DNA of 64,000 nucleotides from Cytophagales bacterium (GTDB taxonomy: Bacteria > Bacteroidota > Bacteroidia > Cytophagales > Cyclobacteriaceae): assembly GCA_022360015.1 (NCBI GenBank), contig JAKSDQ010000288.1, forward strand, positions 124,001 to 188,000, written 5' to 3'. This document shows, piece after piece, positions 38,023 through 44,872 of the stretch (positions are counted from its first letter, which is position 1; the number at the start of each line of letters is the position of its first letter). The translations under genes were made by a program, and so were the position numbers. The notes beneath the pieces were generated by a model. It worked only from the letters and a program-made list of their open reading frames with translations. It had not been told where the DNA came from and ran no database searches.

Positions 38023-38343
38023 TTATTCATTTAACTGGTAAATACTACCGCTGTCAATCCGGTAATCATTCATAAATGCACTAAACCCGTCACTTTGAGT
38101 ACTGTATTCCGACTCATAATTTATCACCACATAAAAGTTCAGACACAGTAACAAAAATACACTGGCAACCGCCATGATCAACTGTGGGTTTAGAAACAAA
38201 GACCAAAATCCCTTCTCGCCCTGCTGCATCCGGGCCTTTAACCTGGTATAAAAAAAAGGTTTTATCCTTGCTCGCTTCACATGATCCAGAGAAGAGAGCG
38301 TGTCGGCAATTTTTTTATCAATAGCTTCCTTATTCGATTTCAT
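38023..38343 (-). CDS. Anti-sigma-factor-like small membrane protein
   Basis: This 106-residue protein has a charged cytoplasmic N-terminus (about 1-45), one membrane helix (LIMAVASVFLLLCLNFYVVI, about 54-73) and a short outer tail. This is the topology of a short anti-sigma factor. It is encoded between the ECF sigma gene and the Spy/CpxP-like gene on the same strand. No zinc-binding HxxxCxxC motif is present, so sigma binding is inferred from position and topology. Confidence 0.65.
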   Translation of the reverse strand: MKSNKEAIDKKIADTLSSLDHVKRARIKPFFYTRLKARMQQGEKGFWSLFLNPQLIMAVASVFLLLCLNFYVVINYESEYSTQSDGFSAFMNDYRIDSGSIYQLNE

Positions 38344-38397
38344 AGCATATAAACTGTATTAACAAATTTCCAAGTACATACAACCAAGCCTTGTTTC

Positions 38398-38445
38398 CCT
38401 TTGCGTTTTTGTGGTGTTTCTTTTTTCACCACAAAGACACAAAGG
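38398..38445. repeat. Intergenic repeat family, copy E (core palindrome)
   Basis: An imperfect palindrome: CCTTTGCGTTTTTGTGGTG and CACCACAAAGACACAAAGG, matching 16 of 19 positions as inverse complements, with a short T-rich loop. It lies in the 205-nt gap between the ECF sigma gene and the anti-sigma-like gene. Outer terminal repeats are not recognisable. Confidence 0.75.
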
Positions 38446-38548
38446 CACACAGAGGTAACTGATCCGCAAAGGAAAATTTGGAGGTATTCCTGACTTGTAC
38501 AACTGCCAAAGGACATTTGGAATCGTTGTTGTTTTCATATTGTAGTAA

Positions 38549-39127
38549 TCAGTAATCATTGGTACCTTTGTAAAAATCAGCTAACAGCTTTTGTAATTTC
38601 TTTTTTGCCCTGAACATCAATGACTCAACTGATGACAGGCTCAATTGCAAGATCTTACTTATTTCCTGGTAACTCAGGCCTTCTACCTTGTGAAGGGTAA
38701 AGGCGACTTTTTGGTTTTCAGGCAATTTGGCTATAGCCGCGAATAAAACCCTGGCGTTCTCTTTATGCTCTAATTGTACACCAGGATGCTCAAAATCAGC
38801 AACATACAACTTTTTGTTTTCCGGCATGTCAAAAATATTTGTAAAAAAAGCAAATCTTTTTTGCCGTTTTTGTTTTCGTATCAATTCCAAAGACTTATTA
38901 ATTGCAATCCTGTAAATCCATGTAGATAACTTTGCCCCACCTCTGAATTTTCCAATGGCGTTAAAGACTTCAATAAAAACCTCCTGTGAGATGTCTTCTG
39001 CATCTTCGGGAGAATGCAAAAATCCAAGGACGGTATTATAGACCTTATCCTGGTACAACTCAACCAATTTTTTAAATGCATCTTCGTCCCTCTTTTGCAA
39101 GGGTTTTATTAAAACCTTTTCGTCCAA
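38549..39127 (-). CDS. ECF-type RNA polymerase sigma factor
   Basis: This 192-residue sigma-70 factor has region 2 with AFKKLVELYQDKVYNTVLGF and the -10 recognition stretch STWIYRIAINKSLELIRKQK. Region 4 has KLPENQKVAFTLHKVEGLSYQEIS followed by the helix-turn-helix LQLSLSSVESLMFRAKKKLQ. The size fits the ECF group. Downstream on the same strand come an anti-sigma-like membrane protein and a Spy/CpxP-like protein, forming an envelope-signalling module. It is divergent from the VOC gene. Confidence 0.95.
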   Translation of the reverse strand: MDEKVLIKPLQKRDEDAFKKLVELYQDKVYNTVLGFLHSPEDAEDISQEVFIEVFNAIGKFRGGAKLSTWIYRIAINKSLELIRKQKRQKRFAFFTNIFDMPENKKLYVADFEHPGVQLEHKENARVLFAAIAKLPENQKVAFTLHKVEGLSYQEISKILQLSLSSVESLMFRAKKKLQKLLADFYKGTNDY

Positions 39128-39191
39128 GCTTGAATTTTAATTATTTAGATGACTTAAATATTTTTAACTTGCGATTTAATTTAATTTTTTT

Positions 39192-39566
39192 ATGGAAATA
39201 CTTGATTTAAACCATGTGGCCATTCATGTTAGTGACCTTTCGGCCAGTATTTCATTTTACAAAGATAAACTGGGCCTGGAGCAAATAGCCAGGCCTGACT
39301 TCGATTTCGGGGGCGCCTGGTTTCGGTTAGGAACCAGGCAGGAGTTGCATTTAATAGCAGGCAGAAAAGCGCCGGTTAACTCATTGCAAAGAGGAACCCA
39401 TTTTGCCTTGCAGGTAAGCGCTATCCAAAAAGTTGAAGATCAGCTTAAAAGGGCCAATGTTACCCATAACCCCAAAAAACAGAGACCCGATGGGGCCTGG
39501 CAGATTTTCCTGCAGGATCCGGATGGTTATTTTATTGAATTATGCGAATTACCAAACGCCGGCTAA
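39192..39566 (+). CDS. VOC (glyoxalase/bleomycin resistance) family protein
   Basis: This 124-residue single VOC unit starts with LDLNHVAIHVSDLSASISFYKDKLGL. Metal-ligand candidates are His in LNHVAIHV, His in RQELHLIAG, His in GTHFALQV and Glu in GYFIELCEL. VOC proteins isomerise, dioxygenate or bind small hydrophobic molecules. The substrate is not predictable. The stop codon overlaps the next gene start (TAATG at 39564-39568), indicating translational coupling. Confidence 0.9.
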   Translation: MEILDLNHVAIHVSDLSASISFYKDKLGLEQIARPDFDFGGAWFRLGTRQELHLIAGRKAPVNSLQRGTHFALQVSAIQKVEDQLKRANVTHNPKKQRPDGAWQIFLQDPDGYFIELCELPNAG

Positions 39567-40090
39567 TGATATCTGAAGGCCTTGAATCCAGGAGATTAAA
39601 CTACCGTAACTTAACCACGGATGACTACGAGAGCTTGCTGCCTTTTTTCAAAAGCAAAGAGGCCACAAGATTTTACTACCTGGATCAACCGCCGGAAACC
39701 GCCTGTAAAGCATGGATAGAAAGGCAATTGCAACGCTACAAAGAGGACGGATATGGCTTATGTGCCATGATTGAAAAATCCACCGGTCAATTTGCAGGGC
39801 AATGTGGATTGTTAAAGCAAATTGTAGACGAGACGCCAGAGCTGGAGATTGGCTACAGTTTACTGCCGGATTTTTGGTCACAGGGATTTGCCACTGAGGC
39901 AGCCAGATTTTTCAGGGACTTTGCCTTTCAAAAGCAAATGGCTGATTCAATTATCTCCATCATCGATATTAACAATATCGGATCTCAAAAGGTCGCTTAT
40001 AACAATGGCATGCAAATCGATAAAAAAACACAGTTTAAAAACATGCAGGTTTATATCTTCCGGATCACCTTTTTACAATGGAAACGTTAG
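39566..40090 (+). CDS. GNAT-family N-acetyltransferase (RimJ/RimL-like)
   Basis: From the ATG at 39566 the product is 174 residues; a start at 39542 would overlap the VOC gene by 25 nt and is less likely. The RimJ/RimL-type fold shows ESRRLNYRNLTTDDYESLLPFF, the CoA-binding segment LLPDFWSQGFATEAARFF (Q/R-x-x-G-x-G/A type) and INNIGSQKVAYNNGM. It acetylates an amino group of a small molecule or protein N-terminus. It is coupled to the VOC gene and ends 8 nt before the convergent antiporter stop. Confidence 0.88.
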   Translation: MISEGLESRRLNYRNLTTDDYESLLPFFKSKEATRFYYLDQPPETACKAWIERQLQRYKEDGYGLCAMIEKSTGQFAGQCGLLKQIVDETPELEIGYSLLPDFWSQGFATEAARFFRDFAFQKQMADSIISIIDINNIGSQKVAYNNGMQIDKKTQFKNMQVYIFRITFLQWKR

Positions 40091-40098
40091 ATGCTCAA

Positions 40099-41424
40099 TC
40101 ACTCCTCACCCGGCAAATCGCTGCGGGGTGGGAATGAACCGGGTGATCCGGAAGAAAAGCTGTCAGAAACCGCCTGGCTTTCCTCCTGTTTTAATCCTGA
40201 AAAAGAGGCGTCTGCTGATTGCTCCCCGCCTCCCGGAGCTGATTTTTCATCCTCTCCTTTGTATTTGATAAGTCCCACAGTCATTAATATACTACTGACA
40301 ATAATCACCAGCAGCAAGGTAGCAGAATTAAACGAATCAATAGCCAACTCCTCCGGTATGGCAAAAAACAGTAAAATAGTAATCAAACCCCTGGGGGCCA
40401 CCAGAACACCGGGCTTTAATTGTTCTTTGCTTAAACCCGCCATTACCCCAAACCTTAATGCATAAATAAAGATAAGTATCAGCAATCCCATCAGATAAAC
40501 CGTGATATCGTTTAAGCCACTGATAGTGATAGACATTCCGAAAGCAATAAAAAAGAAAGTCCTTACAATAAATGAGCTTTCAAGAGTAAGTAACTTTATA
40601 TCTGCCAGTAACTTGTCAAACCCTGTCACATCTATAAACTTTTTCAAAGAGCCCCTGAAAAAGAGATCCACATTATTGATCATCAATCCAAATGCCAGCA
40701 CAAAGATCAACGAGGACAAATGAAACAGTTTCCCCACTGAGTAAAGCAATAGTAATGTCGCCATAGGCAAAAACAACTTCACCTGGGCCTCGATTCTCTG
40801 CATAAACAGGATGATGACAAATCCCAGAATGACGGAAATGACCAGTGTAATGGCAATATTGGTAAAAATACTGGTGGTAATCTCACCTGCGGTATCCATG
40901 GCGGCGGAGTCCAGCATAAAATAAAAGAACATGATGCCCAGAATATCTGAAAAAGCGGCCTCACAGATCAGGAATTCTTTTTTGATATGGGACAAATTCG
41001 AGACACTGGGGATAATAATAGCACTACTCATGATGGACAGGGGAATGGCATAAACCAGGGCATTGAATATACTTACGTCATTAAAAAACCTTATGACCAT
41101 TGCTATGCATATAGAAGTCAAAATCAACAAAATCAACGCTATCAAAAAAGCTTTGCCGATGAGCCCCATATTTTCCTTTTCCAATTTCAGGTCCAGGGCA
41201 GCTTCCAGTACAATCATTATCAATCCGATCGTACCCAGTATTTCCAGAACCGGCCTTATGGTCGGTTGATCTATAGCCACAAAGCTTCCCAGCACAAATC
41301 CTGTGATAATCAGCAATATGACAGAAGGAATATTGGTTTTTTGGGCGATGGCATTATAAATAAAGGACAGGATGATAATAAGTGATACCCCAATGGTTAC
41401 CCAATAAATGTTGATGTCTTCCAT
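40099..41424 (-). CDS. Cation/proton antiporter (CPA family)
   Basis: This 441-residue inner-membrane protein has about 12 hydrophobic helices of the Na+/H+ exchanger type. The first half has VILLIITGFVLGSFVAID, a typical discontinuous-helix region, and MSSAIIIPSVSNL; the second half has FFFIAFGMSITISGL and APRGLITILLFFAIPEEL. The C-terminal ~45 residues form a polar, Ser/Gly/Pro/Glu-rich tail with no RCK/TrkA domain. The role is sodium or potassium extrusion and pH homeostasis. It is convergent with the GNAT gene. Confidence 0.88.
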   Translation of the reverse strand: MEDINIYWVTIGVSLIIILSFIYNAIAQKTNIPSVILLIITGFVLGSFVAIDQPTIRPVLEILGTIGLIMIVLEAALDLKLEKENMGLIGKAFLIALILLILTSICIAMVIRFFNDVSIFNALVYAIPLSIMSSAIIIPSVSNLSHIKKEFLICEAAFSDILGIMFFYFMLDSAAMDTAGEITTSIFTNIAITLVISVILGFVIILFMQRIEAQVKLFLPMATLLLLYSVGKLFHLSSLIFVLAFGLMINNVDLFFRGSLKKFIDVTGFDKLLADIKLLTLESSFIVRTFFFIAFGMSITISGLNDITVYLMGLLILIFIYALRFGVMAGLSKEQLKPGVLVAPRGLITILLFFAIPEELAIDSFNSATLLLVIIVSSILMTVGLIKYKGEDEKSAPGGGEQSADASFSGLKQEESQAVSDSFSSGSPGSFPPRSDLPGEE

Positions 41425-41579
41425 GTTATTTTATTTAAACTGCAAGTTGGGAAAAAATAATTGACTTTTTGGCAGTTTTATTAGTTCGGTTCAAAATTTA
41501 AAACTATTTTTAAACAAGAATTTCATTTTTCCGTTAAAAAAGAAAACAAAATCATTAAATTGCAGTAAATCATAAACAG
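41425..41579. other. Presumed promoter region of the cysteine operon
   Basis: AT-rich spacer upstream of the leader ORF. The best -7-like element is TATTTTTA at 41505-41512, without a convincing TTTG partner 19 nt upstream, so the transcription start is not assigned. Confidence 0.35.
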
Positions 41580-41660
41580 ATGTATAAATCTTTCCAAACT
41601 TGTTGCTGTAGCTGTTGTTGTTTCCGGTATCATGGTGGAAAGGAGAATCATATACGCTGA
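41580..41660 (+). CDS. Cysteine-rich leader peptide of the cysteine operon
   Basis: A 26-codon ORF runs from ATG 41580 to TGA 41658-41660. Codons 8-14 are TGT TGC TGT AGC TGT TGT TGT (Cys-Cys-Cys-Ser-Cys-Cys-Cys). Six Cys in seven codons, just before a terminator and a cysteine synthase gene, is the layout of an amino-acid attenuator leader. Ribosomes short of charged tRNA-Cys would stall on the run (41601-41621). Region 2 of the RNA (41635-41643) lies between the Cys codons and the leader stop, as attenuation requires. Confidence 0.85.
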   Translation: MYKSFQTCCCSCCCFRYHGGKENHIR

Positions 41661-41717
41661 TTTGTAATAAAATAACTAAAGAATTAGAAAGCCTTTCCAC
41701 ACGGAAAGGCTTTTTTT
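41621..41717 (+). promoter_or_regulatory. Transcription attenuator (alternative hairpins) controlling cysteine genes
   Basis: Four segments pair in competing ways. Segment 1 TTTCC (41621-41625) can pair with GGAAA (41637-41641). Segment 2 GTGGAAAGG (41635-41643) is a perfect 9-bp complement of segment 3 CCTTTCCAC (41692-41700): the antiterminator. Segment 3 also forms the terminator with segment 4: AAAGCCTTTCC (41688-41698), loop ACAC, GGAAAGGCTTT (41703-41713), with seven T at 41711-41717. Segments 2:3 and 3:4 exclude each other. Stalling at the Cys run would free segment 2 and let the genes be transcribed; smooth translation would favour termination. Confidence 0.85.
41688..41717 (+). terminator. 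Attenuator terminator hairpin
   Basis: An 11-bp perfect stem with a 4-nt loop and a U tract, placed between the leader peptide and the cysM-like start (22 nt before ATG 41740). It is the terminating form of the attenuator described at 41621-41717. Confidence 0.9.
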
Positions 41718-41739
41718 GTTGCTTAATGTCCATATAATT

Positions 41740-42675
41740 ATGATTTCAGATATAGTAGATACGCAACTAAAACAAAGAATTGAACAGGTAGGGCGGTTTA
41801 TAGGACATACCCCTCTTTTTCCCATTCAACGATTATACCGAAAACCTAAGGTTAAAATTCTGGTCAAGTTGGAATGGCAGCAGTTGGGTAATAGTGTAAA
41901 AGCGAGACCGGCTTTCAACATTATAAAAAGTGCTGTGAATAACGGTAAGCTGACCGGCGAAAAGCACCTTTTGGATGCCACCAGCGGAAATACCGGTATA
42001 GCCTACGCAGCAATCGCAGCGGCCTCGGGGATGAACGTTTCACTGTGCTTGCCGGAAAATGCTTCCCGGGAGAGAAAAACCATGCTGAAATCCTATGGGG
42101 TAGCTATAATTTATACCTCCCCTTTCGAAGGAACCGATGGCGCGCAGTTACAGGCAAAATCATTGATGGAAGAAAACCCTTTGAAGTATTTTTACGCTGA
42201 TCAATATGCCAATAGCAACAATGGGCTTGCTCACTACCATACCACAGGCAAAGAGGTATTTGAACAAACAGGTGGGGAAATCACGCATTTTGTTGCAGGT
42301 TTGGGCACCACCGGTACGTTTAGAGGGACTATCACAAGGTTAAAGGAACTAAATCCTGAAATTAAGGCTATCGCTTTACATCCTGACAGTGCCATGCACG
42401 GTCTTGAGGGGTGGAAACACATGGAAACAGCCATTGTGCCAAAAATCTATGATAGCAAGCTGGCCGATGAAAATCTTTTGATTGACTCAATGGAGGCTAC
42501 CAACCTCATTAAGGAAATAGCCCGATCGGAAGGGTTGTTGGTAAGCCCTTCCTCAGCCGCTAACCTTGTAGGTGCTATTAGAGTAGCTGAATCCATCGAT
42601 GAAGGAACCATCGTCACGGTTTTTCCTGATGATGCTTCCAAATACAGTGAAGTGATTGAAAAATTATTCAAATAA
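41740..42675 (+). CDS. cysM: Cysteine synthase, CysM type (PLP-dependent)
   Basis: From the ATG at 41740 the product is 311 residues. An in-frame TTG at 41716 lies inside the terminator stem and is rejected. Fold-type II PLP enzyme motifs: QQLGNSVKARPA with the PLP Lys54, TSGNTGIAYA for substrate binding, GLGTTGTFRGT for the PLP phosphate and SPSSAAN near the end. The GLEGWKHME segment and overall size fit CysM (cysteine synthase B). In the neighbouring gene context the sulfur donor is probably a thiocarboxylated CysO-type carrier, and the acceptor may be O-phosphoserine or O-acetylserine. It is the first structural gene after the attenuator; the JAMM gene follows 2 nt after the stop. Confidence 0.92.
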   Translation: MISDIVDTQLKQRIEQVGRFIGHTPLFPIQRLYRKPKVKILVKLEWQQLGNSVKARPAFNIIKSAVNNGKLTGEKHLLDATSGNTGIAYAAIAAASGMNVSLCLPENASRERKTMLKSYGVAIIYTSPFEGTDGAQLQAKSLMEENPLKYFYADQYANSNNGLAHYHTTGKEVFEQTGGEITHFVAGLGTTGTFRGTITRLKELNPEIKAIALHPDSAMHGLEGWKHMETAIVPKIYDSKLADENLLIDSMEATNLIKEIARSEGLLVSPSSAANLVGAIRVAESIDEGTIVTVFPDDASKYSEVIEKLFK

Positions 42676-42677
42676 AA

Positions 42678-43106
42678 TTGAAGCTTACAATACATAAAAA
42701 GGCCCTCGATACTATGCACAGCCATGCGGAATCCACTTTTCCGAATGAGTGCTGCGGTTTCTTTTACGGTAGTGACCAAACCGTAAGAAACGTAACCCTG
42801 GCAGTTCCCGTAGAAAACAGCAAAGAGGGCGATCAGCGCAGAAGGTTCGAAATTTCAGCTTTCGATTACATGCAGGCCGAAAAATTCGCCAACGAAAATG
42901 ACCTGACCCTTTTAGGCATTTACCATTCGCATCCGAATCACCCTGCGAGGCCTTCGGAACATGATTTGAAACAAGCAGTTCCGTTTTTCTCTTATATCAT
43001 TGTATCGGTAATGAATGGGAAAGTGGCAGATACAACCTCCTGGCAATTAAATAATGAACTGAAATTTGTCGAAGAAAAGATTGAAAATGAAATCGTCACT
43101 AAATAA
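42678..43106 (+). CDS. JAMM/MPN metalloprotease, Mec+-like
   Basis: This 142-residue protein starts at TTG 42678 (KLTIHKKALD belongs to the family N-terminus; the next ATG, 42714, would remove it). The JAMM zinc site is complete: Glu24 in NECCGFFYG, then HSHPNHPARPSEHD giving His83, His85, Ser93 and Asp96 with normal spacing. In mycobacteria Mec+ releases cysteine from the CysO-cysteine adduct; related QbsD removes two C-terminal residues from its carrier. Both tasks are plausible here because the next gene encodes a carrier ending Gly-Gly-Ile-Ser. It is encoded 2 nt after cysM. Confidence 0.9.
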   Translation: MKLTIHKKALDTMHSHAESTFPNECCGFFYGSDQTVRNVTLAVPVENSKEGDQRRRFEISAFDYMQAEKFANENDLTLLGIYHSHPNHPARPSEHDLKQAVPFFSYIIVSVMNGKVADTTSWQLNNELKFVEEKIENEIVTK

Positions 43107-43152
43107 AATATGACAGGTAAGTATTATTGAATTTAAAATAAAGATTGATAAA

Positions 43153-43431
43153 ATGGCAAAAATTATTATTCCAACTCCTTTGAGAAAGTTTACCAACAAC
43201 CAAAAGGATGTACAGGTAAAAGGACAAACAGTCATTGAGGCTATCAATGACCTGATCAATGAATACCCGGAAATCGGCAATAATATTCTCAATGATGATG
43301 GTAGCATCAGAAATTTTGTGAGGGTATTTATTGGTGATGAAGACATACAGGCCCTGAAAAATGAAGACACGGCAATCAGGGAAGATGCCGTAATCAGTAT
43401 TATTCCGGCTATTGCAGGTGGCATATCGTAA
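43153..43431 (+). CDS. Ubiquitin-like sulfur carrier protein, CysO/MoaD/ThiS type
   Basis: This 92-residue beta-grasp protein has an N-terminus (KIIIPTPLRKFTNNQKDVQV), a middle (NFVRVFIGDEDIQAL) and an end (AVISIIPAIAGGIS) that align by eye with mycobacterial CysO. The C-terminal Gly-Gly is at residues 89-90 but is followed by Ile-Ser (91-92). Carriers must end in Gly-Gly to be adenylated and thiocarboxylated, so removal of Ile-Ser is required, probably by the JAMM protease encoded just before. The gene lies 46 nt after the JAMM gene and 25 nt before the adenylyltransferase gene. Confidence 0.92.
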   Translation: MAKIIIPTPLRKFTNNQKDVQVKGQTVIEAINDLINEYPEIGNNILNDDGSIRNFVRVFIGDEDIQALKNEDTAIREDAVISIIPAIAGGIS

Positions 43432-43456
43432 ACTAAAATAAAGCATTATCATAATC

Positions 43457-44620
43457 ATGGCAGAAGTAACTTTTAGCAAGGCCGAATTAGAAAGGTATAG
43501 CAGGCATCTGATCATACCTGAGTTTAACATCGAGGGGCAAAGAAAATTAAAAGAGGCAAAAGTTCTGGTAGTGGGAACAGGCGGGCTGGGTGCCCCGTTG
43601 ATTCAATATCTCTCGGCCGCCGGAGTTGGTACCATAGGCATTGTGGATTTTGATGTGGTTGACGACAGTAATTTGCAAAGGCAGGTGCTATTCACCAGCG
43701 CGGACGTCGGCAGACCCAAGGTAGAAGTTGCCAAAGAAAGAATTGAGGCACAAAACCCGTTTATCCAAATCATCACTTACAATACCCAGTTGACTTCTGA
43801 AAATGCCCTGGAAATCATCAGGGACTACGACGTTGTAGCAGATGGCACGGACAATTTCCCGACCAGGTATCTGGTCAACGATGCTTGTGTCCTTTCAGAC
43901 AAAGTCAATGTCTATGCATCTATTTTCCGTTTTGACGGACAGGTGAGTGTTTTCAATCATCTCCATGAGGATGGGACAAGGGGGCCCAACTACAGGGATT
44001 TATTCCCTAGTCCACCGCCACCTGGTTTGGTACCTAGCTGTGCAGAGGGGGGTGTACTGGGTGTATTGCCGGGAATTATCGGAAGTCTCCAGGCCAATGA
44101 AGTGATAAAGGTGATCACTGGCATTGGGGAGCCCCTGTCGGGACGAATGTTTATCTTTGACGCACTGAGCTTCGAAACCAGGACTTTGAATTTGAGAAAA
44201 GACGAGAAAAACCCGTTAAACGGCAAAAACCCTACTCAGACTGAACTGATTGACTACGAAATGTTTTGTGGAATCGGACAGGAGAACGGACAGACTGCTA
44301 ACGTAAAAGAAATTACCGTAAAAGAACTGGAATCATGGCAGGCGGAGAAAAAAGATTTTCAGTTGATCGATGTCAGGGAAGGATATGAATATGATATCGC
44401 TAATCTGGGTGGAGAGCTGATTCCACTGGCGAAGGTTGAAAAAGCCGTGAATAAAATTGCCTCTGACAAAGAGGTGGTGATTCATTGCAGAAGTGGAAAA
44501 CGCAGTGCAGATGCCATCCAGTTATTAGAACAGAAATACGGATTCAAAAATTTATATAATTTAAAAGGTGGAATACTTGCCTACGCCGATGAAATAGACC
44601 AATCATTGGCCAAATATTAA
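43457..44620 (+). CDS. moeZ: Adenylyltransferase-sulfurtransferase, MoeZ type (ThiF/MoeB plus rhodanese)
   Basis: This 387-residue two-domain protein has a ThiF/MoeB domain (residues ~12-265) with the ATP-binding GTGGLG (40-45), QRQVLF and TDNFPTRYLV (Asp132), and Cys195 in VPSCAEGGV. A rhodanese domain (about 285-385) has the persulfide Cys344 in VIHCRSGKRSADA. MoeZ-like enzymes adenylate the carrier C-terminus and load sulfur from thiosulfate or a desulfurase. A classical CxxC zinc pair is not evident. It is the last gene before a strong terminator, so the operon is leader-cysM-JAMM-carrier-moeZ. Confidence 0.92.
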   Translation: MAEVTFSKAELERYSRHLIIPEFNIEGQRKLKEAKVLVVGTGGLGAPLIQYLSAAGVGTIGIVDFDVVDDSNLQRQVLFTSADVGRPKVEVAKERIEAQNPFIQIITYNTQLTSENALEIIRDYDVVADGTDNFPTRYLVNDACVLSDKVNVYASIFRFDGQVSVFNHLHEDGTRGPNYRDLFPSPPPPGLVPSCAEGGVLGVLPGIIGSLQANEVIKVITGIGEPLSGRMFIFDALSFETRTLNLRKDEKNPLNGKNPTQTELIDYEMFCGIGQENGQTANVKEITVKELESWQAEKKDFQLIDVREGYEYDIANLGGELIPLAKVEKAVNKIASDKEVVIHCRSGKRSADAIQLLEQKYGFKNLYNLKGGILAYADEIDQSLAKY

Positions 44621-44634
44621 TTTGCATGGTAAAA

Positions 44635-44673
44635 GAAAGGGGCAAGACCATGAAAGCTAACCTTGCCCCTTTC
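44635..44673 (+). terminator. Rho-independent terminator of the cysteine operon
   Basis: A perfect 12-bp stem (GAAAGGGGCAAG / CTTGCCCCTTTC) with a 15-nt loop, followed by a T-rich stretch. It is placed 14 nt after the moeZ-like stop. Confidence 0.88.
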
Positions 44674-44764
44674 CTGTTTTCATTTTTCTTAAATCACGGC
44701 GTATCCAAGGTTAAACCTGCCTGCCCTCCTGAAACTCTTGCCATTTTCCACCCATTAATTATTC

Positions 44765-44866
44765 CCTCTTTGTGTCTTTGTGCCTCCGTGGTAAAAAATG
44801 GGTAACCACAAAGGCACCAAAAACTTTGCCGAAAACGTTGTGTAACAGCCACACCTGCCGGTGCCT
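44765..44866. repeat. Intergenic repeat family, copy F (right half complete)
   Basis: The core has CTTTGTGTCTTTGTGCCTCCGTGG and AACCACAAAGGCACC (parts seen at 44768-44819), followed by AAAACGTTG and a right-end-like repeat (44837-44866) matching the right end of copy A. No left terminal repeat is recognisable. It ends 7 nt before the lysS stop. Confidence 0.72.
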
Positions 44867-44872
44867 GCCACC

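Noticed and set aside
41491-41733. 80-residue minus-strand ORF over the cysteine leader
   Set aside because: It is the antisense of the leader and terminator; the plus-strand Cys run and hairpins explain the region better.
41716-41739. TTG start for the cysM-like gene
   Set aside because: It lies inside the attenuator terminator stem and U tract; the ATG at 41740 fits the family N-terminus.
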